64,000 nucleotides of DNA from Apostichopus japonicus (GCF_037975245.1 NC_092564.1:13230484-13294483); one strand, 5' to 3'; shown: positions 22,901 through 36,900, counted from the first letter of the stretch. The notes: generated from the letters alone by a model not told the origin. A program made the numbers and translations.

Positions 22901-25315
22901 CCAACTCCACCTCCCAACCATCACCAGCATCTTTCCTAACAATCCTTCATTGATGTGTGATAAACTGGTGCACAAAATTCTGGATTACTTTATAGCGGAT
23001 TGAAATCTGCATACTTAATTAAGACTTACTAGCTACATCAGATCCGGCACCTGGTTCACTAACACCAAGACAAGCAACATAATCTCCTGAAATTGTGGGG
23101 GCTAAGAAATGTTTTCTTAATTCATCAGAACCAAATCTGTCATGAAAATTAAAATTTGAAAAAAAAACGTTACCGGGATTAATTTATCACTTGAAAGCTC
23201 AGAGAGCTGTCCAATTGTGTGGGAGCGGGATGTGATGTTTGGGAAGAGCTGACGCGTTTGTAAACTCCATATATGTGTAATGGGATATGTTTTTTAACAA
23301 GTTTGGATCTTGGCTCTCTTGGGGTGTTTCATCATCCACAATAACTAAATACAATACATTCTAACAGTGTCCCTAAACACATTTAAGTCCAATGGATGCA
23401 AAACATTATGACTTTTGTTTAGTCTTTACCTTAATCTAGCTTCAAGCTGGTATTTGTCTCCGCGTAAGTACTCGCCCCTCCCTCTCCTCCTCAAGAATCC
23501 ATCCTTTTCATCATCCCTATCCTCCTTATACGCTCAACTTCCTCCGCAAGATTCCATCCTCCATTAACCATATCTCCCTTACCCTCCTCTCCCCTCATCC
23601 TCTTCGCTTTTCTGCTTATAACGATTTAAGCACTGCATGCTTGCGTAAATTCTCAACATGCTCGTAAGCCATGAGCTATTTGGTATATAACTCGACAAGG
23701 CTTATATGCAAAATATTAATTTGAATTGACAATTGCGAATTCTCGCACGAATAACCCAAATATCATGATGACGAGAGAACTGACCTAGCCAGAGCTGGTG
23801 TAGCCATATCTGTTTGTACTCCTATAGCCATGGGTATACCACCACAGTCTATGTTTCCTAGTTCTTCTGCTACTGCAATGCTGTAACTAAAATCTAATCC
23901 AAGTCCCCCATACTCTATAGAAAAGAAGATCAGGAAATAACTGAGTAGTTATTTATTATAAGTAATAAGTGTTATAACCTCTGCACTGATTCAGTATAAT
24001 ATTCAATGATACTGCAGTGCAACATCGTATCTATAATTACAATTATGTGGTATAGTCTATCCTGAGTCTGTAGAACTGATTAAAATGTCCGAACAAAGTG
24101 TACTTGCACCTCTGTGCATTCCGTACCAGAACTTCAAGAATTTGAATGGTTTTCGACTAATGAGCAACCTTAATTAATGGCATTTCTTTTCATTGTAGGT
24201 GTAAGTTCTAAGTGTTAAGAAAATACAGAACTCTATAGCTCCTTACTTATCCTTACAAGGTCTACGCATTGACTCATTGAAATGGTTGTGTGAGGATATG
24301 TGGAGCTATACTGCAAGTTATATGGTAAATAACATAGTATATAAGATGCAATATTGATCCCTATAATCTTAAGCGTTGACTAACCTTCTGATCACGATAA
24401 TTGAGTGGTTCAAATGTTACAAAAGCTACAAACACCATAATGAGATCTACGTCGAAAAAAACAAACTTGAATTCAGCCTCAGTTTGGGTCAATTTGAATA
24501 TCATGTGAACACATGCACGGTTATTAAGGCTTTCATTCAACAAATTCCATCCATATGAATGCTGCTCTTACCGACTGGTTTATTTACTCCAAGGAATCCA
24601 TTAGAGCCAAGTATTTTCATCACTCTATGTGCTGGGAACATCTTCTCGTTTTCCCACTGCTCAACATGTGGGTTGATCTCATTTTCAATTATCTGCAAGG
24701 TGATTATTATACAGTATGGTCATTTCAATACCCATTTAAAACAGCTTCTGCATGTTGCGTCTCTCTACGCAATTAACCGACAATGAATTGACCAAAAGTA
24801 CCGAGAATTATTCAAAATAGGATTTCAATTTCCAAACTAAATAACCGTTTTACAGGCTATAGTTCACATTGTCTTTATTAATAACAAGTGAGTACTTTAA
24901 ATATTCTTTCAAAGTAACTAATTCTTTGAGTTTCATAGAGGCCAAGTCTAACCATTTTTCGTTTTTGTTTTCTTCAATGGTAACCTAATTATCACTATAA
25001 GTAGAACGAAATACGAGGGCGAACTTTGTCTCTGTACCAGCTATCTGTGAGGAATACATTCTGGAATTCCGTGAAACAGCCTACCCAATCATCCATCACA
25101 GGAACAAACATGATATTCGGTGTTAATTAACTTTAATCCGTAATTAATACCTTGCGTAGTGATTGTCTCAAAGCAATGTGTTCTTCGGTGAATATGTTCT
25201 CTTCTCTCATCGACTCAATTGAACTCTCTGCTAGTCTAGCCTGTGCGGACTGAAATCTTCTAAAGACATTCTGACTTGTAACTCGGCAACTCTGAGAAAT
25301 CCTTGAAGTCAACAT
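19961..25315 (-). CDS. Mitochondrial acyl-CoA dehydrogenase, paralogue A
   Basis: Nine coding exons: 25151-25315, 24572-24692, 23785-23914, 23030-23136, 22304-22471, 21948-22121, 20808-20969, 20313-20469 and 19961-20048. All junctions are GT-AG and phases add up to 423 aa, the usual length of a family member. Residues 1 to about 32 are Arg/Ser-rich without acidic residues, fitting a mitochondrial targeting peptide. Landmarks: [14 protein letters not shown] (96-109), the acyl-CoA dehydrogenase signature [10 protein letters not shown] (163-172), KMWITSGTQADW (193-204), FQEERLF (278-284) and [10 protein letters not shown] near the C terminus. These flavoproteins take electrons from an acyl-CoA alpha-beta bond and pass them to ETF. 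The Glu of the IYEGT motif of MCAD/SCAD is replaced by Gly (401), so the base is probably Glu281 in the ER position, as in LCAD and isovaleryl-CoA dehydrogenase. It resembles the ACAD6-like group; the acyl substrate cannot be read from sequence. The eighth exon is only of the 8b type found in paralogue B. Confidence 0.9.
21269..21639. mobile_element. hAT-like MITE with 8-bp target duplication
   Basis: The element is 371 bp, from CATAGGCGAAGGAGGC to GGGCTCCTACGCCTATATG, flanked on both sides by CATATCAT (21261-21268 and 21640-21647). Termini are imperfect inverted repeats with CA...TG ends and the duplication is 8 bp, both typical of hAT elements. It lies in intron 6 of acyl-CoA dehydrogenase paralogue A and has no transposase. 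A decayed relative lies at 17.04-17.44 kb. Confidence 0.8.
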
Positions 25316-26550
25316 GTTGGTGACTCGGCTCCGAATAGGTTTCTTCGGTGGCGAAACTTGAACTTAAACAATGTAGTTCGTAGAACGTTGATGTATATGC
25401 GACCTCGACATTGTGATGGATATACGCCTATCTTGTAAAGAGCCTGCAGCCAGCAACATAGATGTACATCGTAAATTTAGGTGTTTACTTTGAAATACCG
25501 AAATACACTTTGAACTTATTTATCGTTGAATTTGTCTGTGCAAGCATATTAACCAAAGTTCAAATAATTATTTTAATACAGAGATTACTAATCTATAGTA
25601 AGAATTAATATGAAAAGAGCAAGGCAATTATTGGCTTGGATGGGAATTGAACCAGTGATGTCAGGATTACAAGATTATTCAGCCCTTACATTATAGTGGC
25701 GATCCCTATCTAGCTTTTTTTATTCTTTTTTTGCTTGGGACAACGATCTTTGAGGCAACATATAACACCTCACATACCGGCGTGTAACCAGGGATGACAC
25801 TCACCAATTTATTTCGGCACAACCCAAAACAAGTAAGGAATTCCAAGGGGAAATCGCCTATTATATTACATAGCCTACATTTTTGATGTACGAAGATATA
25901 TATTGTATGCACATGGACCAATTGGTGTGACGTCCAGTGCTTACGGTTTTAGAAATGCTCGCATGAAATTTTTCACACAAATTCTGCCAACGTTGACGTT
26001 TGACCTCCATTGACATTGACATTGTACTTACAACGTAGTGTGTTGTAACCAAGCCTTTGTTTTCAAGTCACAATATCAAATAATTCTCAAGTCAAGTCGC
26101 ATATCATTTGATTTTATTGCAAGTCAAGTCAAACCTTAAATGCCAAATACAACAGCAACTTATCTATAAGGCCATCCTATGTGTTATACAACTTACACAT
26201 GAAGGTCCAACAATTAAGGTATTTTGTGAAGATATGCAGAACCTGTGGATGCTGTGCATACGAGTGTAGTGAGAGGCGAGTACATTTAAAAACAGGCTAA
26301 AAACCTTGCGAGTGGATTCGACAACAACACTGAAGTATATTATACAACAGACAGTTTTCGCTCCCTTTTTCAATAAATATATGAAACTTTGACGATATAT
26401 TAGGCCTACAGTGATTGATATGAAACATGACAATAAATTATTCAGTACGTTATATATAACCAAGACGAGAGGATGCTAAATAAACCAGTCAGTATCTCGT
26501 GGAAAAGTGGTCATTAATTCCCTTTCTCCGAAATCACCAAAACGAAGGCG

Positions 26551-26807
26551 GGTCGCGATTATTTTTCCAAACAGGTTTTTCTGTTGAATTATATGTATCT
26601 CCATTGGGGTAAATCATATATAGAGGAAACTATTAAATGAACACCATACATATAGGACGGTTATATCTTCGTTGCAACGAATGAATGCAGACATTTTGGT
26701 AACCTCGAAGTGAAGGTTACTATGGTGATGACGTAACTTTTCCGACCAATAATGAGCGACTATATACACATAATTGCAAACCTGTTTAGGAAAAAAAAAA
26801 CGCAGCC
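26551..26807. mobile_element. Small inverted-repeat element
   Basis: The left end GGTCGCGATTATTTTTCC followed by AAACAGGTTT is mirrored by AAACCTGTTTAGGAAAAAAA and CGCAGCC at the right, giving terminal inverted repeats of about 28 bp with a few mismatches. No target duplication is clear; GGGTCGCGA recurs directly outside the right end. Confidence 0.4.
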
Positions 26808-27099
26808 GGGTCGCGAATTTTTCAAGTCAAGTCACAAGTCCGAAAATATGATAGAATCTGACTCGAGTCAACAACACTGACCTACAGTTTTGAACTTAAT
26901 TCAAGAATATGACGGTCCTTGTTTCATATTTTGTACGCTAGTAATGGGAAGTAAAGATAACAGGGAAATCGGTGTCAGATTTTCACATTCTACACCGTTG
27001 ACCTCATGACCTTTGATGGTCGGCGTCAATTAATCTAGGGCAATAATGAATGTTTTTTATTTGCATTATGATGTTCATCATTTTGGCATTCTAACATTC

Positions 27100-27737
27100 T
27101 AAGCTAAACTAAGCTAGGCTAAGCTAAGCTAAGCTAAGCTAAACGAAACGAAACGAAACGAAACGAAACGAAACGAAACTAAACTAAACTAAACTAAACT
27201 AAACTAAACTAAACTAAACTAAACTAAACTAAACTAAACTAAACTAAACTAAACTAAACTAAACTAAACTAAACTAAACTAAATTATACTAAACTAAACT
27301 AAACTAAACTAAACTAAACTGAACTAAACTAAACTAAACTAAACTAAACTAAACTAAACTAAACTAAACTAAACTAAACTAAACTAAACTAAACTAAACT
27401 AAACTAAACTAAACTAAACTAAACTAAACTAAACTAAACTAAACTAAACTAAACTAAACTAAACTAAACTAAACTAAACTAAACTAAACTAAACTAAACT
27501 AAACTAAACTAAACTAAACTAAACTAAACTAAACTAAACTAAACTAAACTAAACTAAACTAAACTAAACTAAACTAAACTAAACTAAACTAAACTAAACT
27601 AAACTAAACTAAACTAAACTAAACTAAACTAAACTAAACTAAACTAAACTAAACTAAACTAAACTAAACTAAACTAAACTAAACTAAACTAAACTAAACT
27701 AAACTAAACTAAACCAAAACAAACTAAACTGAACTAA
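27100..27737. repeat. AAACT pentanucleotide satellite
   Basis: About 125 units of a 5-bp repeat. The array starts with TAAGC-type units, passes through about eight AAACG units, then continues as nearly pure AAACT to the end, with rare single-base variants (AAATT, GAACT, AAACC). It ends about 195 bp before the start codon of acyl-CoA dehydrogenase paralogue B. Confidence 0.95.
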
Positions 27738-27932
27738 AAGCAGACGTCCCTGATCATGTGGCTAACATGGCGTTCCAGGGTTGTAGTAGTTGTACGAAAA
27801 GTAAACAGAGTTAGCAGTCATTGCGTAATTTGGCTAGGGCCTAAGCGATCGTACTGTACATGCAAGCAGTGTATAATTGGTTGTCTATAACTGCCAAACC
27901 CCTCACACTGAAGAACGAACTAAGAACCGAAA

Positions 27933-30900
27933 ATGTTGGCTTCCAGAGTTTCTCAGAGCTACCGATTTACAGTTCAGAATGTTTTTAAAAGATTTCAATC
28001 CGCACAGGCTAGCTTAGCAACGAGTTCAATTGAGTCGATGAGAGAAGAAAGCATATTCACCGAAGAACACATTGCTCTGAGACAGTCTCTTCGCAAGGTA
28101 GCCTAATGTGGTTGTGTAACATTACTTAGGATACGGCACAACCTTGTTTTTAGGAGCTCGTAAAAATTCCAGTTTCAGTGCTCCGAATCGAAAACATAAT
28201 GACCATGTATCAGTGCCATTCGAAAATATATGTTCCGATTGGCTGTCCATTCAACGTGTTTTCAAATTTCTTTTGTGTGTTTTGTACCCTGACATTGGTA
28301 AAAGATTTAGGCCTAGCGTTAGGGCCCGGGCCTAGTATTACTATTAGCCATTGTCATTGGCCTAAATTAGCAATATAGCCTGAACGTCTGACAATACCTC
28401 AATAGGGCGACCTAACGATTGTAGACGGTAGCTTCTTGATGCTGTGAGCTCAAATATTCTTAAGGAAAATAGTGTCGATCTCACACTGTCACAGAAACTG
28501 TTCTGTGTTTTAGTTCTCTCCAGTCAACTAGGGCTAACTTCTAACTAAGGCCTATTGCTATGTGGTTCCATTAAGACTAGTAGAGTTTGGTTTCATTAGA
28601 TTCTGGCACAATGAAAGATTTAGTAATCAGGATATCCCAAATTTATGTTACCAGGTATCAAAGTTGCTACCAGCTTCAAAGACTTTCTTTTCTTTTGCAG
28701 TTAGCCTATTTATTTCATTGTGAAAGTGACTTTCAGAGTTCCAAGGAACTGAAAATATTCAATTTTGCACAGTGTCAAACTGGGTACCTTTTATTGCATT
28801 TGTAGATAATTGAAAATGAGATCAACCCACATGTTGAGCAATGGGAAAATGAGAAGATGTTTCCAGCGCACAGAGTGATGAAAACACTCGGCTCCAATGG
28901 ATTCCTTGGAGTAAATAAACCAGTTGGTAAGAATAATGCCAATTAATAAAACTAGTATTAAGCTGAATCAGTTCATAGTATGTTCACAGTGACACTTTTT
29001 AGAGTGGTTTAAGTCTCCAGGGTTGGTACATCATAGCTATATTGCCAGTTCCCAATTATGCTATATTAGAGCCTCAACGTGCATTTCATCTCAATGGTCT
29101 GAAAATCTTCTTTGGTACTATTGTGTAGTATATATATACTCACACTTTCATGACAATGAACATATTTGGTGGGGGGGGGGGGGCTCATTCTCATAGATCA
29201 TTCTTAAGTGAAAATCCAAATAATGCCATATTGTGTCCTGTGTTTGTTTACAAATGTTCCCATTTGAAAATATTAATTGATCGTATGCATGAATTTATGC
29301 TTTGAGGTTGCAGTACTACTACTTCTACTATACACTGTAGAATTGTATGGCAGAGACTCAAGGATTCCTTTGAATATACTGTATACACAAAGTGTTAGTA
29401 ACGTTTGACACAGGATATGGATCTGTATGTTAGTAATGATGTGCAGGTTCTTTGTAGGGACTTTTGAAGGTCTCAAGGCTGGATGTGTTCCAAATGGTAG
29501 AAAGTAGGATTAAACGTAACGTTTAGGCAAACTAGGAAGAATTTGTAACTTGTTTACGTCGCGGCGTCAATCGATTTGGGAATACGAAATTGCAATAGTG
29601 ACATACACCCTTGCTTCATATACTTGTGTAACAAAGTGTTTGTGAAGAAAGTATGGCTCTTTTTCCGAAAAGATCGTTTCTAAAAGGAGCATTTAATGGT
29701 GTATGTCTTTCTTTTCCATAACATGGAATGTTGCAAATAACTGAAATAGGACACATTGCCAATGTCTGCAAAATTCTAAACACGAAAACTTAAAAATCAC
29801 AGCTTGGATGAATTTTTCATCCTTGGTATGTTGATCCAACTTAGAGATAGAGATTTTGAGAAGCTATTTGGTTTAAGTGAAGCCATATGGACAAATACTA
29901 TCAAACAGCTTCTTGTCTTCTAACCTTCATGAATTTTCTTTCAGATGATACTGTATCTTCATAAAGTTCAATGGGCATTGCAGTCTCAACCAACATCTGA
30001 AAATAAACATTTTGCATTTGGAAAGACTTCCCAAGTCCTCAAATTAGGGCATAAGATCAGTCTTGAATAGTTCAAATTAGACTTTTGTTTTTGTTTTTTT
30101 GTACCCTGTACAACAGCACGGTCTATAATATTTGTCTCTACAAGCTCATTGTACAGCAGTTGAACACTGTCTTGAAAGTGTTCAGTTATTTTATTTCCTG
30201 ATCTTCTTTTCTATAGAGTATGGGGGACTTGGATTAGATTTTAGTTACAGCATTGCAGTAGCAGAAGAACTAGGAAACATAAACTGTGGTGGTATACCCA
30301 TGGCTATAGGAGTGCAAACAGATATGGCTACACCAGCTCTGGCTAGGTAAGCACCCACAGTAGTGATAAAATGGAGTTATCTGTTTTCAGTTCACTGTTT
30401 GAGTAAACATTACGGTGGAAGATTTGTGTTTATCTTATTTTAAATCTTTTACTCTTAGCAGCAGCAAGTGCTCCACCCAGTGGGGCTGAGCAGTAACTAG
30501 ATGGGAGGGGGAACTGGTAAAGAAGTATTAGTGTATGAGATGAGATTAAGGCTGTTTTCTGTACCAAGAAATTTCTTTAGTGTATATGATGTAGCAAACA
30601 TTGACAAGAGTAGGAAGATTTTATCCGGTGACATGTGCACAGGGCTGGAAAACCTTCCGAACCAGGTTCGCGGGAGAAAATCCTGGCTGGAGAAAATAAA
30701 TCGGGAAGAAAATAGAGGAAAAAAAAGGGGACGAAAAATATTTAAAAACCATGAAGGAAAAATAAATTTCAGAAGAAAAGTTTCAGAAACAAAAGAGAAA
30801 TGTTCAGAGAGTGTGCTCGCAATTTTAGTCACAATGTAGCAGGTAATGATGTGTCCCCAACCCACTCACATGGGCAATGTCAATGGCTAGTTTCGCACAC

Positions 30901-33900
30901 TTCAGGGTATATGGGTCACACGGACACCCACGGCCCAGCGCGGGAAGATTGCTGTAATAAATCAGCCTCACGGGAAATGTTTTGAACAATATTGCTATTC
31001 CACATTTTTTGATATTTATATGGTATGTTAGTTAGTAAACGTTTTCTTTCGTATGAATTTGACTTCAGTTCAGGTGCGGGATTCCCTTCAACAGACTCAG
31101 TAATCCTGCAAAGAAAACATTTGTCTGCTGGAAGTCCCTGCATCGTTTTCTTGCATTCGCGATGAGTTTACTGATCTGCCGTTTTTTAATTCCTTTTCTT
31201 ATAGATTTGGATCTGATGAATTAAGAACGCAGTTCTTAGTTCCAACAATCGCCGGAGATTTCGTTGCTTGCCTGGGTGTTAGTGAACCGGGTGCTGGATC
31301 TGATGTAGCTAGTAAGTCATGCATGCCACCTATAATTATGTAATCCTTCCAGCGAGTTAGAAAATCCAGGTTAGCTGTTCCTCTTTTTGTCATTTAGTCG
31401 GGAGACAAAATTTTCAATGAAGGGATATGAGGAACAGTGGTATTCTTTGGTAGGAAGGGTAATCAAGTAGGTTTGTTGGTGTTAAAGGTTTCAGTGTTAC
31501 TGCTTTAAATGGCAAATTAAGTGTTGATAGATTGTGGACCCTCTAGAAACATTGTTTGGCCCTTTAAGCATCTGAGGCTCCTCAATTAAAAGTAGCTGGA
31601 CTAGTTAGTGTCACACACAGACCATTAGCTCAATTCCCAATGTGCAAAACATAACTCAAATCAGAAAACAATAACCATAATTTTATCACCAATATTAGTT
31701 CAAATCGGTATCATCTAACATAGAGATAACATCTTTTAATTCTAAAGTATTCTAAGGCCTGCTTTAATAGCCATTTGACATAAACTTCTACAGTGTATTG
31801 TATTAACAAAGTGTGCAATATCAGGGAAATTTGTCATTTTCCAAGGTTTTGGCAGCAAATCTTTCAAGATATTGCATATGGTGAAGGAGGAATGTAAACC
31901 ATCTATAGGGCAAAATTAGAAAGGTTATAAGTTATCATTTAATACCCACGTAAAGGAGCATGGCAGGATGTTAGACGATATTATTTTTATCTTATTTTAA
32001 GACATCACTACTACTGCCGTCAAAGATGGTGATGACTTTGTGATCAATGGAGCCAAAATGTGGACTACATCAGGTATGCAGGCTGACTGGATGTGTCTGC
32101 TAGCAAACACTGGAGGAGAGAACGCCCACTCCAACAAATCACTTATCTGTCTACCCTTGGATACGAAAGGTTTGTCAATTATTCAATCTGGGATTAAGTT
32201 TGACCTTTGCATTAAGTAGTTGGTCAGGTACTATACTTCAGGACAGAGGAGCATCATCTACAAACATATAGTGTGATTTGTGGAGCATTATCTACAAACA
32301 TATAGTGTGATTTGTGGAGCATCTTCTACAAACATATAGTGTGATTTGGAGCATCATCTACAAACATATAGTGTGATTTGTGGAGCAGCTTCTACAAACA
32401 TATAGTGAGATTTGTGGAGCATTATGTACAAACATAAAGTGTGATTTGGAACATCATCTATAAACACATAGTGTAATTTGGAGCATCATCTACAAAGATA
32501 TAGTGTGATTTGTGGAGCATCTTCTACAAAGATATAGTGCGATTTGGAACATCATCTATAAACACATAGTGTAATTTGGAACATCATCTATAAATGCATA
32601 GTGTGATTTGGAGCATCATCTACAAACATATAGTGTGATTTGGAGCATCATCTACAAACATATAGTGTGATTTGGAGCATCATCTACAAACATATAGTGT
32701 GATTTGGAGCATCATCTACAAACATATAGTGTAATTTGGAGCATCATCTACAAACATATAGTGTGATTTGTGGAGCATTATCTACAAACATAAAGTGTGA
32801 TTTGCGTGATACTCTCTATCAGTCATGAAGTCCTTATTCATATGGTCTTTCTCTGCTTTTATTTATTATTAATATACATATATATATTTATATATATATA
32901 TAAATATATCTGTGATAGTATATATATATGTCAATCTGTTTATATGTAAATCTGTACCACTTGGCGACTGTTCATAGGGGTTAAATGCGGTCAAGCATTA
33001 TTTTACTCAAATTGCTCAGAGTCGTGGTATGAACCACAATCATAGTATGTGTGTTCACAGCTTGTACTGTACAAGCTTGTACTGTACTCACAAGCTTGTA
33101 CTGTACAAGCTGATGGACATAATATGTTTTTGCCATGAACAGTGGTCGAAACTTAAAAATATCAACAAACTGTAGCGTGAGAACTATATGAAACATATTT
33201 GGGTTTATGATATACATAATTCACATAAATTAGTATGAGAAATATGCTCATAAGTCAGCAACATATGATGAAATAGCATGACAAACTTGACCATAAGTCA
33301 ATGTTATGTTCTTGTATTGGCAAGAAAGGATCACTGATATGCTTTCTTGTTCTGAGGTTGTAGGCTGTATTTCTGTACTTATTTCTCCAAGGTGTCCATC
33401 GAGCTAAGAAGATAGAAAAGATTGGTATGCACTCATCAGACACAGCTCAAATCTTCCTGGAAGATGTCCGAATCCCTCAAAGGTATCTCATCGGAGACGA
33501 GGGTCAGGGATTTACCTACCAGATGCTTCAGTTCCAAGAAGAAAGGTTATTTGCAGCTGCTGGGAGTGAGTTGTTTGTTTCATAAACATTTTACGGTCAA
33601 CGTCCGGACATAAACATGAATGGATCAGTAGAAAGTTTCAAATACCACACCTTGAATATCCCTTCATTCATCTACAATGAATATTCATATGAAACCACTA
33701 TGGAAGCTTGCCTCATTTGCATATCGTCGATCATTCCTCCAATCATAGCAAAGATAGTTATAGAGAGTCATTGAACAACTTGCCTTGTTGAACTTGTAAG
33801 AAGATTTGAAAATGTTTCTGAAAGCAATGAATATCATTGAAAAAATTGTTTAAAAAACACTGGAAAAATTGTGAATAGTGTGTTGTCATTTTTAAAAGCC

Positions 33901-36900
33901 CTATGGCCATATAAACATATTTAGCAATTCTTTATCACTTAAAAACTGTTATAGCTATTATTGTGCCTGATAAAATGGAATATAATGAAACTAAACCTAG
34001 GACATTCAAGTAGAATGGCAATATAATTATACAATGGTTGACAGTACACATTTGTGTTGATTTGTCACTGGGCTATAAACTAGCCAATCTAGCTAGCTGT
34101 AGTTTACGTGGTTCAAATGTATAAATGTAATACTTTAATGATCTTATTGCAGTCCTTGCTCCATTGGAAAAGTGTATTGCTTACACGATTGACTACTGTC
34201 GAGAGAGGAAGATCTTTGGGAAACCAATACTGGATAATCAGGTGGTCCATTTCAGAATGGCTGAGCTGGCAACGGAAATTGAACTGGTTCGTTCTATGCT
34301 GTATAGATCTGTGGGTAAGTTTTAAGATTGTCAAATATTGTGTGGACCTGAATGAAGTATTTATAGCGTTGGCCTACTACTAATAAAGTAGAAGTTCATG
34401 ACTACTCTCTGCCAGTAAACTTTGCGCAGATGTGATTTGCAAGTATGCCATGTGAAACTCTGATTATATTTCTAGATTATTGTAAACTTAATAACATGTT
34501 TGTTAGCCTCTATATAGCTGTTGCACAAGGTGATAGGGTAAGGCTTTCGTTGCTGTAAATGTTACAACAGTTTTCATGGAAAGCACCTCACAGTGCTACT
34601 GGTTTAGTTTAGCCTATAAATTTCTCATAAGCCTTTCATGTCATTTCTTCAAGTTATGGGAAGTCTTATATCCAAGCCAATTGAGAAAAAAATATTAAAG
34701 AGTAAAATGAAGTGTTATTTGTATCAAAATTGATCAAGAAATTAATTTTCTTATATCATTTTAAATTCACCTTACAAAATCCACAACTTTGAATAACTTT
34801 CAGGTCACTTTGGCTTTCATTGGATGTGGGTTGTATCGTTGGTATCCAATTTGTCAAAATCAAAGTGAATAATTTATCGCTAGTTTAAGGCCAAGATCCA
34901 AGTGTTCGACAGATATTAACCTGCAGATCATCTGTGGTTGTCTTGCCTTAAATTACATCCCCCAGTTACAGTTACAATCTTGGAGAATGAAATTCTTATA
35001 TCATCAATAAGATATATAATAGTAATGGTTGTGATGAGCAAATCCCTGAAACAGGTGTGAAACTCTGTATTTAATTTGGAAGATATTTGGGACGTCATTA
35101 TACTTTGAAACACCTGTGGAAGTCTGAAAAAAGACTCTGTTATTACATTAGCCAATATTTGTACTGCCTATGTTAACTTTTAATTTGTTTGTATTCTTTG
35201 ATGAGTTTTCCAAATGTAGTAAGTTTTGAAATAAGGTAGCAGTTTGCACCATCAACAACTAGAATCGGACCACTTTATTCCTGTTGTGGTTTCTTTGGGA
35301 CCACACTATTCTGTTGCTGTTGCTGTTGGACCTCTATATTTCCTGTTGTGGTTGCTGTTGGACCACTATTTTCCTGTTGTGGTTGCTGTTCACACTTAAC
35401 ATGTTGTTTTTCAGGTTCTGAGTCTTTTCAGTAATGCACTTTAATTTGCTCCCTACAATAGCTCTTTACCTAAAAGGACAAGACGTGACCAAACTTGCAT
35501 CCATGAATAAACTTAAATCTGGCCGATTGGCTAGAGAAGTAGCTGACTCATGTTTGCAGTACTGGGGTGGCATGGGGTATACCGATGAGGTGCCTGTCAG
35601 CAGATATTATAGAGACTGTCGGTAATGCATCATTATTATTTCAATTCTTTCTTTCACTAAAAGTTTAATTAAGTAAGTGACACACCATCAGTGAGGATAT
35701 GGGGAATGAGTTCAAAAGCTGATGCGCAGATATTATTAAATACATCTTCAGTATCGGGCCTAATACTAGCCTCTCATGAATTAAAGACCTACTAATTTCT
35801 GGGCACAATCTGGAACCAATAGAGACAATTTTGCGCCCCGATTGGAGATCATGATCGAACATGATATCAATATGAACAAAATGATACTGTTGACCTGTTA
35901 TATCCAGGCAATTTATAAATAGGAAAAATTCAAAATATGCTCAAAATGCAAAGCTTCAGTGTCGGTTAAAAGCTATTCTTTCCTGTCTTAGGTGATGGTG
36001 TTTCTACTTATTACTTTTATTATTCTGTTCCGACATCACTACTTGTGGTGATGTAAAAATAATTTCTGTTTTTCTTCCACGCTAGCCAAGTATTTAGACG
36101 GAAATGATGTGACAAAGCTCGCAGCAATGGCGAAACTTAAAGGCGGTCGTCTCTGCCGTGAAGTGAGCGACTCTTGCGTGCAATATTTAGGTGGTTTCGG
36201 GTTCACTGAGAATCTTGTTAGTAGAATGTTCTTGGATGGCAGGTATGAAGAACAATTTATACGTTCATGTGCTTTGCTTACCAGCCATGCAGTGCAAGCA
36301 CTACGGATGACGCAAAATTAAGCGGCTTAAAAAATATTTCACCAGCGCAAGGAATCATTGCTTTAGACATTGTTCATTGTCCCATCACCTTTTTGCCTTC
36401 ATCATGTACTCATATCAAAGTAAATGGTTTGGTCTTTGGTTAATTTTTAGCAGTAAGTATCTTAGCATGAAGTCCCTCAAATGTTGACTGGCAGTGTGTC
36501 ATGATGATGGTGATAAGCACTCAATTTTTCAACCCATGACCCATTTGACTTGTTACTTGCCTTCAAGGACTTGACTTGAGGCTTGCCTTCAGAGGCTTGA
36601 GAGACTTAACTTGAGGCTTGCCTTTAAAGACTTGTATTGTATGTATTTTAGATCCTTCTGCAAGCAGGAACTCTCGAAGAAGCCATCATCGGCTTATCAA
36701 AGCCGCAAGCTGACCGAAGTCAGTCTCTTTGATTCATATTTAACGTTCATGATTATGAATTGTCAATTGTCAACAACTCTGTAACTAGACTACACATTAA
36801 TCTTGGAGTGACCTTATAATTGGAAGGCACCGGCGTTAACCACTGAGCTAACACTCCATCATAGATTGCCCTCATAGATTTGAGACTTGCCTTCAGAGGC

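Larger units (their letters stand above)
25316..27932. promoter_or_regulatory. Divergent intergenic region of the two acyl-CoA dehydrogenases
   Basis: The ATGs of the two paralogues face away from each other across 2.6 kb, so both promoters and 5' UTRs should lie here. No TATA box or initiator can be assigned with confidence. The region holds CAAGTC repeats near 26.06-26.14 and 26.82 kb, an inverted-repeat element at 26551-26807 and the AAACT satellite next to paralogue B. A tRNA-like fragment with a B-box-like GGTTCAATTCC lies on the minus strand near 25.65 kb. Confidence 0.4.

Noticed and set aside
25640-25700. tRNA-like fragment with GGTTCAATTCCC on the minus strand
   Set aside because: The T stem does not pair and no acceptor stem is found, so it is not a functional tRNA; at most a SINE remnant.
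27100-27737. Possible telomere-like or CRISPR-like array
   Set aside because: The unit is a simple 5-bp repeat without spacers and not a known telomere repeat.
33422-33613. Open frame similar to one at 21882-22091
   Set aside because: Both are shifted-frame shadows over exon 6 of the two acyl-CoA dehydrogenases.
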